DNA of 64,000 bases from positions 62,001 to 126,000 of the forward strand of contig NZ_FXBA01000002.1 in the NCBI RefSeq assembly GCF_900177705.1, written 5' to 3'. Position numbers and translations under genes: made by a program. The notes beneath the pieces are model-generated. The model saw only the letters and a list, made by a program, of their open reading frames with translations. It was not told the DNA's origin and ran no database searches. Below are positions 36,108 through 47,146 of this stretch, in pieces. The number at the start of each line of letters is the position of its first letter. Position 1 is the stretch's first letter. Source of the stretch: Fibrobacter sp. UWB15. GTDB taxonomy: Bacteria > Fibrobacterota > Fibrobacteria > Fibrobacterales > Fibrobacteraceae.

Positions 36108-37042
36108 TACGGCAGCTCCCCGCTATTTTTTTCTTTAGCGAACTTGACAATTTCTTCTGCGATTTCGTTTGCCTTCTGCGTATCTTCGTTGTAGATGGCA
36201 TCGATTTTTTGGCAACCCAGTTCCAGAATGCGGCGGGCCAGCGCAGAATCCTTCTGATTGCGCAAGTCGCGAATGGCCAAGTCAATCAGCTTGATGTCGG
36301 CCTTTGCCGGGTAGCCCTTCATAAAGTCATAAAAAAGCTTGATTTGTTCGTCGTACTGGGCATCCGTTTCGAGTGCAAGCAAAAACGGAATCACGCGCAC
36401 GTTCAAAAGCTTGCCCAAGTCACCCACGAAGGTGTTCAGCGTGAGCCCCTTCGGGAACAATTCTTCGGTATCGTTCTGCAGGTCATCGGTATCCATGAAT
36501 TCGCCCGATTCGATCTGCGTGAGCGCTTCGTTCAAAAAGTCCATCTCTTTTTTGCGGGCCTGTTCGCGGAACCTTGCCTGGTAATAAATCGGGAGCGTCG
36601 TGAGGCAAAAGTGAGCCTGCCCCGCGCCAATGAATTCTCCGATGTAATAAATGTCGGCGTCTTCGGCGAGAATGTCCTCTTCGCGGGTAAAGTTGCCGAT
36701 CTTTGCCGGAATCGGGATGACTTCCATGCTCGAAAGTTCGTGCAGGCGTTCGCGCATCTGCTCTACATCCATATCGGGCGGGAGTTCCACGCCATCGGCC
36801 TGCATCGATTCCAGCATGTCGTTGATTTTGTCATCGACAGCGCGATCAATCGCCTTCTTGCTAGGTACGCGCGGCGAGAACATGCGGAAATCGCCTTCGA
36901 GCGCCAAGAGCCCGTTCTTGATCATGTCATCGAACGGTGTGCCGCTATCGCGTTCGTCGGGGTTCGGCAAAATCTTGGCGTAGGCAATCATACGCCCGCA
37001 CAGGTTGTCGTCGTTTCCTTTTTTCTGCTCAATACCTAACAT
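36107..37042 (-). CDS. Conserved-looking hypothetical protein
   Basis: The 311-residue acidic, largely helical protein is not recognised. It has no signal peptide or membrane helix, so it should be cytoplasmic. Features: DERDSGTPFDDMIKNGLLALEGDFRMF near residues 33-58, a charged helical region (DRAVDDKINDMLESMQADGVELPPD) and an ending rich in Lys/Glu. It is co-transcribed with the M16 peptidase (overlap of one base). A TATATT box lies 9 nt before the ATG with no Shine-Dalgarno. Confidence 0.65.
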   Translation of the reverse strand: MLGIEQKKGNDDNLCGRMIAYAKILPNPDERDSGTPFDDMIKNGLLALEGDFRMFSPRVPSKKAIDRAVDDKINDMLESMQADGVELPPDMDVEQMRERLHELSSMEVIPIPAKIGNFTREEDILAEDADIYYIGEFIGAGQAHFCLTTLPIYYQARFREQARKKEMDFLNEALTQIESGEFMDTDDLQNDTEELFPKGLTLNTFVGDLGKLLNVRVIPFLLALETDAQYDEQIKLFYDFMKGYPAKADIKLIDLAIRDLRNQKDSALARRILELGCQKIDAIYNEDTQKANEIAEEIVKFAKEKNSGELP

Positions 37043-37051
37043 ACAGGGAGC

Positions 37052-37057
37052 AATATA
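37052..37057 (-). promoter_or_regulatory. -10 box, leaderless type
   Basis: TATATT within TTTTTACTATATTGC (minus strand), 9 nt before the ATG at 37042. Confidence 0.6.
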
Positions 37058-37078
37058 GTAAAAAGGTATTATTCAAAG

Positions 37079-37168
37079 TGTCATTCTGAGCGAAGGGCAA
37101 TGCCCGAAGTCGAAGATTCTAAATGCACCTAAGATCCTTCGACGCGCTACGCTTGCTCAGGATGACAA
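37079..37168. repeat. Dispersed palindromic element (TCATTCTGAGCGAAG type)
   Basis: The gap holds TGTCATTCTGAGCGAAG at one end and CTTGCTCAGGATGACA at the other, forming imperfect terminal inverted repeats, with TCGAAGATTCT / AGATCCTTCGA inside. This looks like a small miniature repeat found in many genomes. It lies in the 144-bp gap between the unknown gene and pectin methylesterase. Confidence 0.65.
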
Positions 37169-37186
37169 AAATGCTAACGCTTTTTG

Positions 37187-39289
37187 TCACTTCACGCGGA
37201 TGATTTGCTGGCGGAGTAGGGAGCCGTTGCCGCGCTGCAGCAGGTACATGCCCGGCGCCAAATTTTCGGTGCTTACAGTCAAGCCCACGGATTCGCGAAC
37301 CAGCTGCCCCGTCAAGGTAAACAGGCGAACGCGAGTTGTCGGGACCAACTGCTGGCTCGGCGTTGCAAGCCCGCGAATCGCAGTCGTCGCATCGGCCTTG
37401 ACCAACTTCAGTTCCAGTTGGTCCAGGTTCGGGCCATCGCTACCGCCTATGGTCGCAAACGTCATGTAGCCTGCGCCCTCGGCGAGTTTCGCCTTGAACG
37501 AAAGCGTTTCCCAGGTCGTCCAATTCGTGGTTGCCGCAAAGGACAGCGACTCGGCACTCTTGCAGCCGTCAATGCCGGCGGTGCACACGCCCGGGGCCGC
37601 GGCCGCCAGGCTACGCGCATTGCCACTACCGTTGGCGTAGCGCACCATAACTTCGTACTCGCCCGCGACTTCAGCGTATACGGGCACTTGAATCATGCTC
37701 AAGTCGCCGGCCGTAAAATTTACGAAGGCGGTCCCGTTAAAGCCCGCGTTGTTGCTTTCGGCAGCGGCGTTCGTAATGATTCCGTCTTCCGCCTGGAACA
37801 CAGTCGTTCCCTTGGCGGTAAAACTCGGAATGAGTTCGATATCGCCTGCCGCAACGATTTCAACCGCAGCCTTGCTCGCATCAATCTGGCTTGCGCTCTT
37901 GCCGCTCCAGCCCGCGAATTCCCAGCCTGTATTCGGGACTGCGGTAAAGGTCGCCGTCTTGCCCTCGGCTACCTTGTCGCCCGAAAGGTTTGTCGTCACC
38001 TTGCCGCCGATGGCGTCGCCAAGCGTTACTTTGTAGTAAGTCACATTCGCGTCGACTGTTGCGACTTCGTTGGAATACGCGCCGAGGCCACCCATGCTGT
38101 TTGCAGCACGCACTGTAATCTTGGAACCCGTAGCTACACCATCGAGCGAGAAACTCGGAGCGACTACATTCGCCTTGTACTTGCCGTTTACGAACACCAC
38201 CCAGCAGCGGGCATTATTGTCGTCGGCCCAGACAATTTCGGCGCCTTCCTGCGTGATTTTCGGGGCGGAAACCTGCGCCGTCAACTTGGTCGGATCCCAG
38301 TTGTCGCTACCCTTGAGTACGTTCTGGAGTGTGTACTTGGCGGCATCGCTTGCGTTCCACACCGTCTTAAGCGTAGTCGCCGTCGAACCATCCTTGCCTC
38401 CGTTGAAATAAGTCTTGCGCTGGCTTGTGTTCACCGCGTTGCCATTGCCATCCTTGCTGTTGTATTCGCCAAAGACCTGCGGAGCCGAATTCATGTCGGG
38501 GCCCCAGCCTTCGCCCTTGGGCTGCGCAATCATTTTCGTGTTCAGGAAGACCGTCTTCGCGTGCCCCCAGGAACGCCCGAGATAGAACGTGCCGTTGAAA
38601 CTGTTGTTGCTCACGGTAATGGTCGCGTTGTTGAAGACGTAGCCCCAGTCTCCCGGATTTTGCGATGCGGTAATGTACCCGCCGTTGCGCGTCATCACGA
38701 GTTTGGTGCCTTCGAAGAACACGTCGCCGCCACCGCAAATAAAATCCACTGTACCGTTGATTTCGCCACCTTCCCAATAGGTGCGGCCTTTCTTGGTGTA
38801 ATAGGTATCTTGGCCGCTTAAAAGGCGCACGTTCTTGTAGATATATTTATCGCCTTCGTTCTGCTGCAGCGCCACCTGGCGCGCCGCATTGCCAGAATTA
38901 TAGGTGCCCTTGTTCTGCAGGGTAATATCCTGCATGTACATCTCGTTGTTCTTCGGGAAGTATATTGTCGCCGTAAGGCTGATGCCCTCGGTATCGGTCT
39001 TGTTCGCGATGATCGTCTTTTCAAGGCTCTGCCCGATAATCGAGAGGTACGATGCGCTCACGGTCGATTTTCCGTGGCTGTCGCCCGTAAGCTTGGTGAT
39101 GTCGTATTCGCCATCGGGAACAAAAATGACGAAGCGGTTGCTGGCAGATGCTCCCGACTTGCCCGCTGCCGCAACAGCCGCCTTAAAGTCGCCATCGACA
39201 CCAAGCACAAAATCGATTTTCTTTTTCTCGACCGCGGACGCAGAAACTGCGAAGCCTAAAGCCGCACAAACAAAAATCTTATTCAACAT
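37187..39289 (-). CDS. Secreted pectin methylesterase (CE8) with CBM and sorting tail
   Basis: The 700-residue protein has a signal peptide (MLNKIFVCAALGFAVSASA) and a CE8 domain (about 25-345) with QDTYY (D161), GTVDFICGG (D182, where most families have GTVDFIFG) and LGRSWG (R239, W241). A short Ig/fibronectin-like region follows, then a CBM6/35-like module (VFQAEDGIITNAAAESN...YAEVAGEYEVMVRYANG). The C-terminus LAPGMYLLQ...QQIIRVK resembles a type IX secretion sorting domain. It removes methyl groups from pectin. Its ATG is one base after the stop of the PL10 gene, so the two form a pectin operon. Confidence 0.92.
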   Translation of the reverse strand: MLNKIFVCAALGFAVSASAVEKKKIDFVLGVDGDFKAAVAAAGKSGASASNRFVIFVPDGEYDITKLTGDSHGKSTVSASYLSIIGQSLEKTIIANKTDTEGISLTATIYFPKNNEMYMQDITLQNKGTYNSGNAARQVALQQNEGDKYIYKNVRLLSGQDTYYTKKGRTYWEGGEINGTVDFICGGGDVFFEGTKLVMTRNGGYITASQNPGDWGYVFNNATITVSNNSFNGTFYLGRSWGHAKTVFLNTKMIAQPKGEGWGPDMNSAPQVFGEYNSKDGNGNAVNTSQRKTYFNGGKDGSTATTLKTVWNASDAAKYTLQNVLKGSDNWDPTKLTAQVSAPKITQEGAEIVWADDNNARCWVVFVNGKYKANVVAPSFSLDGVATGSKITVRAANSMGGLGAYSNEVATVDANVTYYKVTLGDAIGGKVTTNLSGDKVAEGKTATFTAVPNTGWEFAGWSGKSASQIDASKAAVEIVAAGDIELIPSFTAKGTTVFQAEDGIITNAAAESNNAGFNGTAFVNFTAGDLSMIQVPVYAEVAGEYEVMVRYANGSGNARSLAAAAPGVCTAGIDGCKSAESLSFAATTNWTTWETLSFKAKLAEGAGYMTFATIGGSDGPNLDQLELKLVKADATTAIRGLATPSQQLVPTTRVRLFTLTGQLVRESVGLTVSTENLAPGMYLLQRGNGSLLRQQIIRVK

Positions 39290-39290
39290 A

Positions 39291-41024
39291 TCACCTCGCT
39301 CCGTTCACGCGGAAAATCTTGCCGTTTGCTTTTTTCAGGTAAACGCCTGCGGCGTTGTCGCGGCTACCAAAGTTTACATAGTAGCGGGCGGCAGCATTTG
39401 CCGGAACAGCTTGCACGGCGCGGTCCCCGATCACGGTCGTTCCACCGATATCTTTTTCGCCGGCGTACAAGTCAGCGCTCATCCAGCCAACGTAATCTAT
39501 GTTTGCCATGCCGTCTTTCGAGGTGCTCACAAACTTGAGTTCGCTGTAGCCCTTTTCGAGCGGCACCTTAATGGTTTGAGCCTCCCAAGTGGTCCAGCCA
39601 CCAGTAGAGCCCATGCTCACGCCTTGAACAACAAGCACATCGCCCACGTATATGTCGTAGCCGCGAGCGCCCGAGCCACCATTTGCAAAGCGGATTGTCA
39701 AATCGTATTCGCCCGCCTTCGCAGCGGTCACGCCGTAAGTTACGTAGCTACCCGTTTCGTTGTCTACATTCGCGTAGCCCTCGCCCACAAAGCCCGTGTT
39801 GGTCGCTTCTTTAGCGCCCTTGATGTCTACAAAGTTCACGCCATCGATGTATGTCTTGCAGGTATCGCTCCCGCAAAGTGCAGCCGGCGGTGGAGGCGGA
39901 ACGTAGGTGCCAGACATCTTTTCAAGCGCTTCTAAATAAGCGGCTTCCGTCGAGAGAAGCGCACTGCCGTAGTCGCCCGCCCACTGGTAACCCGTGCGAC
40001 GTTCTTCGCTAATTTTGGTAAAGTCCTGCGTCTTGGTGCTAGCCCCGTCGCGGTCGCAGAAGAAATAGTTGTCGTTGTTCACTTCGTAAAAGCGATACCA
40101 CAAAACATTACCGTCGCGCTTGTCAAATGTACCCGCTTTCTTGTTAAAGTAAAGCCCCGTAACCTTAGTCTTCTTATACCAGGCAATAGCCCCCTTGACC
40201 GCCTTCTGGATTGCTTCGGTCTGTTCGGGCCAATTCATCAGGAACCACACAACGCCGGCAGATTCGCTCCCCGACTTAGATTCCAGTTCATAGGCGCGGG
40301 CCGGGCGCGGTGCATAATTTGCAGTATCATGCTGGGCACACCAAACCGTCAAATTTCCATTGTTCACAATCTGCGCCTTGAGCAAGTATTGAATTGCCTT
40401 GTCGAGTGCAGACTTCATCTTGCTTCGTGTCGCATCGTCAATGATATCGGAATCAAAAGGCGAAGTCTTGTTAGCGATATCCATCATAGTGACCATAGCG
40501 CGCACCATGGCATTGTCGTTGAGCGTCACGTGGTCGCTGTAGTTACCGCGCTTGGGCCACACCTGCGGAAGCCCGCCCGTGGAGCGTTGCATGGTGAGAA
40601 TAAAGTTCAGAGCCTTGTTAAAGCTTGTCTTAAAAGCAGCCTTGTAACTGTTGTTGGTCGTCTCCTTGTAACGCACAGCCAGCAAGCGCATTTCTTGAAT
40701 AGTCGCATTGTTGTCGATAGTGCCGAGGTCGCCGCCATCTTTAGCTCGCCATTCCGATTTTTGCCCGCCGGAATAGGCACTCTTGTACTTGTCGGCCATG
40801 GCCTTGTAAAAACCGCCGTTGCCAATTTGCCACGTGGTCATGTTGTAGGTGTACTGGTCAATGTCCATGCCAGACGCGGCCGAAGTCAACTCCGAATAGC
40901 CGCGGTAGCTGTTAACCTTCGAAACCGCCGTCGAAGGGGGAACATAATCCGCCGCATACGACGACACCGCAAACATCAAACCGAACGCGCCCATGACCGG
41001 CGCAGGCAACTTCCAAACACTCAT
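39291..41024 (-). CDS. Secreted pectate lyase (PL10) with CBM35-like domain
   Basis: The 577-residue protein starts at MSVWKLPAP, with GAGGA just upstream; an ATG 30 bp earlier is not supported. A signal peptide ends near SSYAA. The PL10 domain has TTWQIGNGGFYKAM, TIDNNATIQEMRLLA, GGLPQVWPKRGNYSDHVTLNDNAM and RFYEVNNDNYFFCDRDG. A CBM35-like module follows (ATNTGFVGEGYANVDNETGSYVTY...). The C-terminal segment VYLKKANGKIFRVNGAR is basic, like other sorting tails here. It cleaves polygalacturonate by beta-elimination. It is followed directly by pectin methylesterase, which makes its substrate. Confidence 0.92.
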   Translation of the reverse strand: MSVWKLPAPVMGAFGLMFAVSSYAADYVPPSTAVSKVNSYRGYSELTSAASGMDIDQYTYNMTTWQIGNGGFYKAMADKYKSAYSGGQKSEWRAKDGGDLGTIDNNATIQEMRLLAVRYKETTNNSYKAAFKTSFNKALNFILTMQRSTGGLPQVWPKRGNYSDHVTLNDNAMVRAMVTMMDIANKTSPFDSDIIDDATRSKMKSALDKAIQYLLKAQIVNNGNLTVWCAQHDTANYAPRPARAYELESKSGSESAGVVWFLMNWPEQTEAIQKAVKGAIAWYKKTKVTGLYFNKKAGTFDKRDGNVLWYRFYEVNNDNYFFCDRDGASTKTQDFTKISEERRTGYQWAGDYGSALLSTEAAYLEALEKMSGTYVPPPPPAALCGSDTCKTYIDGVNFVDIKGAKEATNTGFVGEGYANVDNETGSYVTYGVTAAKAGEYDLTIRFANGGSGARGYDIYVGDVLVVQGVSMGSTGGWTTWEAQTIKVPLEKGYSELKFVSTSKDGMANIDYVGWMSADLYAGEKDIGGTTVIGDRAVQAVPANAAARYYVNFGSRDNAAGVYLKKANGKIFRVNGAR

Positions 41025-41283
41025 AGCATCCTCATTTTGCGGGCACACCCGCACATTCGTTTTAAATCTACCTTATTTATAGAAATTGCGGTCAAATAAA
41101 AGCAATTTTTCGTAGTCTGCGGGCAACTTTTTCGCGTATTTTAGTCCACATTTGTACAAAAATGAAGGTTTTCGCAAGAAATTAAAGAAAAATTTTACAG
41201 AAATTGTAGTCCACAATTAAGCAAACAACAAAATTTTTCATTAGCGAGTACAGCCCGCCCCCGCGAGCCGGGGATTGCCCTGA

Positions 41284-43497
<2,214 letters not shown>

Positions 43498-43519
43498 TCG
43501 GCATGCTGCAAACGAGATT

Positions 43520-43553
43520 CGGTCTTATTTCCTCGCGAAATAAGGCCGTTTTC
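43520..43553 (+). terminator. Isocitrate dehydrogenase terminator
   Basis: CGGTCTTATTTC pairs with GAAATAAGGCCG around a CTCGC loop, followed by TTTTC. Confidence 0.85.
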
Positions 43554-43630
43554 TTATGTACACGCGAAATCACGAGTTCTTTTTCACCCAAAGACCTTTT
43601 GAATGTAAATTTACCTTGGAAGGTATTATT

Positions 43631-45658
43631 ATGAATTTCTCTAAAATCGCTCTTTTCGCCGTTGCCGCCTACGGTTTCTCGCAGGCAGCCATTACGGGCA
43701 ATGTCGTCGATGAATCGGGGTCACCCGTCAAGAACGCCGCCGTTACCGTCAGGACTCTCCCGAACTTGCTCGCAAACGCCCGAACGCTCACGAACGACAA
43801 GGGAGCCTTCAAGCTTGGCAACGCCAGGAAAGACCAAAGCATTATCGTGCGCAAGGCAGGGTTCCTCCCCGAAACGCTCAGCGTAGTCGCAGGCCAAAAG
43901 AAATACGATAACATCACCTTAAAGCGCGACCCCATCGAAAATAAAATCGACGAAATCATGGCGGGCATGACCATTGACGACATGATTGCCCAGATGACGC
44001 AAGCGAAAGTTCCCAAGCTCAACTGTGGCGAAGGCGTTTGCGGTTCCGCCCTCGAAGGCGGCGGTGCCTACACCGCCGATTTCTACAAGAGCGCCTGGAG
44101 TCAAAAAATCCCTGCCACCTACGGCAAAGACAACGTGCATGGCGTCGCCGACGTAAAAGGGGCAACCATATTCCCGCACAACATTGGCCTCGGCGCCACC
44201 CGCGACTCTGCGCTTGTACGCAAAATCGGGCAAGCCGTCGCCGAAGAAATGTGGGCCGCCCACATCGACTTGAATTTCGCGCCCGCCATTACCGTACCGC
44301 AAGACGAACGCTGGGGCCGCGTCTACGAAGGCTTTGGCGAAGACCCCGAACTCGCCGTGAGCCTGGGGGCCGCATTCGTGCGCGGGCAACAAGGCAACCA
44401 TAACGACGCCGAATGGCGCGTGATTACCACCATCAAGCACTTTATCGGCGATGGTGCCACCAAAAAAGGATACGACCGCGGCAACGCCATTATCTCTAAA
44501 AAGGATCTCTACAAAAAATACCTGCCACCCTACGAAGCCGCCATCGAGCAAGGCGCTTTGAGCGTCATGGCAAGCTTTAACCAAGTGAACGGCGTTCATC
44601 AGCATATCGATTCTACCCTGCTCACAGGCGTTCTCAAGACGGAGCTTGCCTTTGACGGCTACGTGATTGCTGACTGGGAAGGCATCGAACATTCCACGAC
44701 GCCAGGCGCTGCAGGCAACTATTTTGCCGGCGAAGTCACCGACATGTCTTCGAAAGACGCCATCCGCGCATCCATTAACGCAGGCCTCGACATGGCCATG
44801 GTCCCGCAATCGGTACATAACTTTGTCAAAACCATGAAGGTACTGCTTGCCGAAGGGAACATTAGCGAAGACCGCATCAAGGACGCCTGCCGCAGAATAT
44901 TGCGCGCCAAAATCCGCGCCGGCCGAATCGACAACCCCAACGGTCCCGCCGCCTATGTAGGCGTCACCAAGAACATCGGCAGCAACGAACACCGGCAAAT
45001 CGCCCGCGAAGCCGTTCAGAAAAGCCTCGTCATCCTCAAGAACAACAAGGTCCTTCCGCTTGACACCAACGGCAAAGTCTTCGTGACCGGCAGCCACGCC
45101 AACAATACCGGCCTGCAATGCGGCGCATGGACTCTAGGCTGGCAAGGCACCCTCGACGAAGTCCCCGGAGCCACCTCGATTCAAGCCGGATTCGACGAAG
45201 TCGCAAAAGGCACACGCGTCGAAACCGCCGAAGAAGCAAGCACCATCGTGTACGTTGTCGGCGAAGTCCCCTACGCCGAATGGTTCGGCGACTACCGCGG
45301 CGATGACTTCAACAACAAAATCATCTTCAAAGAAGACCGCACCGACATGTCTTTCAACAGCACCGACGAATACATCGCGCAAATCAAGGCCTGGCAAAAA
45401 GCCGGCCACAAAGTCGCCGTCGTGCTCATCACCGGCCGCCCGCTCCCCATCACCTCGTTCATCAAGGCTGCCGATGCATTTGTCGTGGCATGGCTCCCCG
45501 GCAGCGAAGGCACAGGTGTCGCAGACGTTCTCTACGGCAAGGTAAAGCCCACCGGCAAACTCCCCCACACCTGGCCCAAAGACGCCAAGCAAATCCCGAT
45601 TAACGTCGGTGACGGCAAAAAAGGATTATACCCGTACGGCTACGGGCTGACGTACTAA
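43631..45658 (+). CDS. Secreted GH3 beta-glucosidase/glucan exohydrolase
   Basis: The 675-residue protein begins MNFSKIALFAVAAYGFSQA (signal peptide), with GGAAGG upstream; an open frame 75 bp earlier lacks support. Residues about 20-98 form a carboxypeptidase-regulatory-like Ig domain (ITGNVVDESGSPVKNAAVTV). The GH3 part has TYGKDNVHGV, RVYEGFGEDPEL, KHFIGDG, the nucleophile-type D348 in YVIADWEG, and LPGSEGTG with the likely acid/base Glu. It ends at PYGYGLTY, as in the barley ExoI-like branch without a terminal FnIII domain. It would release glucose from beta-glucan oligomers. The stop abuts the stop of the convergent antitoxin gene. Confidence 0.93.
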   Translation: MNFSKIALFAVAAYGFSQAAITGNVVDESGSPVKNAAVTVRTLPNLLANARTLTNDKGAFKLGNARKDQSIIVRKAGFLPETLSVVAGQKKYDNITLKRDPIENKIDEIMAGMTIDDMIAQMTQAKVPKLNCGEGVCGSALEGGGAYTADFYKSAWSQKIPATYGKDNVHGVADVKGATIFPHNIGLGATRDSALVRKIGQAVAEEMWAAHIDLNFAPAITVPQDERWGRVYEGFGEDPELAVSLGAAFVRGQQGNHNDAEWRVITTIKHFIGDGATKKGYDRGNAIISKKDLYKKYLPPYEAAIEQGALSVMASFNQVNGVHQHIDSTLLTGVLKTELAFDGYVIADWEGIEHSTTPGAAGNYFAGEVTDMSSKDAIRASINAGLDMAMVPQSVHNFVKTMKVLLAEGNISEDRIKDACRRILRAKIRAGRIDNPNGPAAYVGVTKNIGSNEHRQIAREAVQKSLVILKNNKVLPLDTNGKVFVTGSHANNTGLQCGAWTLGWQGTLDEVPGATSIQAGFDEVAKGTRVETAEEASTIVYVVGEVPYAEWFGDYRGDDFNNKIIFKEDRTDMSFNSTDEYIAQIKAWQKAGHKVAVVLITGRPLPITSFIKAADAFVVAWLPGSEGTGVADVLYGKVKPTGKLPHTWPKDAKQIPINVGDGKKGLYPYGYGLTY

Positions 45659-46663
45659 CTACATTTTAAAACCAGCATCCACCATGCACTTTTGGGCGAA
45701 GCAGTTCGCCTCATCCTCTTTTTCGGGGTGATTGTGCGTGATTTCGATGTTCTGCAGGCAAATTCCCTTCTTGCCATGATAAAGCACATGCGCAAGCTCA
45801 TGGAAGAACGTGAACCACATCGTCGCACGCTTCTCGAAGCGGTCGTGCAGCTGAATCAGCGGCACATCCTTGTACCAGCGGTACATGCCGTGAATCGGCG
45901 CGCACTTGAAGTTCTGCACGAACAGTACGCGAATTCCGATTTTGCGGCAGATTTCCTGTAAACCCGTCATGCAATCATCCACCACCTCGGCTTCCGGCGT
46001 CCAGTAGGTAATGCGTTTTTTGCTTTTGGGGCGGACCTTGTTGGCCGCCGCAAAAGCGATGATTTCGGGGAGAGCAACTTTTAGGCGCTTGCGCACAGGA
46101 ATCTGTTCCTGCTTTTCCATCGGGTCCAGGTCCGCAAGAATTTCGCCACGACGAATCCACGCCGAAGTCGCATACGGGTCCTTGACATCGGCCAGCGAGA
46201 TCCGGAAAGCCACCTTAAGCTTAGCATCCTTATAGTAACCGTCCCACGCCTGCGGAGACGCCACCGCGAAAAACTTGAGGAGCGAAAGTCCCGATTTGTC
46301 GTCACCCTCGATTTTACCGCGCCGCACCCAACCGCGCACGTCTAGTTCTTCGGGGAAAGACTTTCTCCAGAGAGGCTGGTTGTCAAGGGAGGCTTTGACA
46401 TATTCGCGGGCAAGGTACTCATCGTACGCAATTTGACGGCGCAGCCAGAAGCTCGCAGGAATTTCGGTTATTACCTCAAGCGAAAACGCCACTTCCGGCG
46501 TTATACGGCAATTGCCCTGCAAAATATCGTTCACTGCCTTGGGGGTGTAGCCCATACGCGCAGCCAAATCGTTGGCGTCAAGGCCCATTTCTTCAAGCTT
46601 TTCCGACAGAGTTCTGCCTGGCGGAGTCACATAAGCCAATTCATCACATCTATATACCTGCAT
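45659..46663 (-). CDS. HigA-type antitoxin fused to ImmA/IrrE metallopeptidase
   Basis: The 334-residue protein has an N-terminal HigA-like helix-turn-helix (TLSEKLEEMGLDANDLAARMGYTPKAVNDILQGNCRITPEVAFSLE, about 18-65). It has an ImmA/IrrE-type domain with zinc motif FFHELAHVLYHG (HELAH 288-292) and a probable third ligand in EDEANCFA. The combination is known for antitoxins of HigBA-like modules. It lies 8 bp downstream of the HigB-type toxin gene; the AGGAG ribosome site overlaps the toxin stop. It probably neutralises the toxin and represses the pair; whether peptidase activity degrades antitoxin or another target is unknown. Confidence 0.88.
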   Translation of the reverse strand: MQVYRCDELAYVTPPGRTLSEKLEEMGLDANDLAARMGYTPKAVNDILQGNCRITPEVAFSLEVITEIPASFWLRRQIAYDEYLAREYVKASLDNQPLWRKSFPEELDVRGWVRRGKIEGDDKSGLSLLKFFAVASPQAWDGYYKDAKLKVAFRISLADVKDPYATSAWIRRGEILADLDPMEKQEQIPVRKRLKVALPEIIAFAAANKVRPKSKKRITYWTPEAEVVDDCMTGLQEICRKIGIRVLFVQNFKCAPIHGMYRWYKDVPLIQLHDRFEKRATMWFTFFHELAHVLYHGKKGICLQNIEITHNHPEKEDEANCFAQKCMVDAGFKM

Positions 46664-46671
46664 AAACGCTC

Positions 46672-46995
46672 CTACTTGTGATAATCTACAATTTCCAGAA
46701 TAGAAATTGTAGTTTCGACAATCAATCCAACAATATTTCCAGCACTATTCATAACCGGCTTAAAGATAAGCCGATACGGATGGTCCAAATCGCACGCCCA
46801 TTGTCCAGCGCGATTGCCTACCAACTCGTGGTATCGTCCAGGAACATTCTTTAAAGACTCCAGATCAGCAGCGCCCTGAAGATCGTTTATCCTATCCAAA
46901 TAAACCTCCGCACGGCGCTGCCCCATTTTCCTCACTGCATAGGCCTTGTCACCTGCGCAGCGAGCCAATTCTTTATCTGCATATACTACTTGCAC
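46672..46995 (-). CDS. HigB/RelE-type toxin
   Basis: The 107-residue protein carries the HigB pattern SLKNVPGRYHELVGNRAGQWACDLDHPYRLIFKP. The family cleaves mRNA on the ribosome. Start is GTG with GAGGTG upstream. Toxin-before-antitoxin order is typical of higBA. The region around it is AT-rich compared with the neighbouring GH3 gene, suggesting acquisition. Confidence 0.88.
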   Translation of the reverse strand: MQVVYADKELARCAGDKAYAVRKMGQRRAEVYLDRINDLQGAADLESLKNVPGRYHELVGNRAGQWACDLDHPYRLIFKPVMNSAGNIVGLIVETTISILEIVDYHK

Positions 46996-47146
46996 CTATC
47001 ACCTCATTATTTTACTACACCTATAATATATATTAAAATTTTAAATAAATCAATAGGTATATCATTTTTATAAAATATTTTATATATTTTGGAGAAAGGA
47101 AATTAATCATCATTGGCCCCGGAAAAGGAGGCCAACCAGAGGCAAA

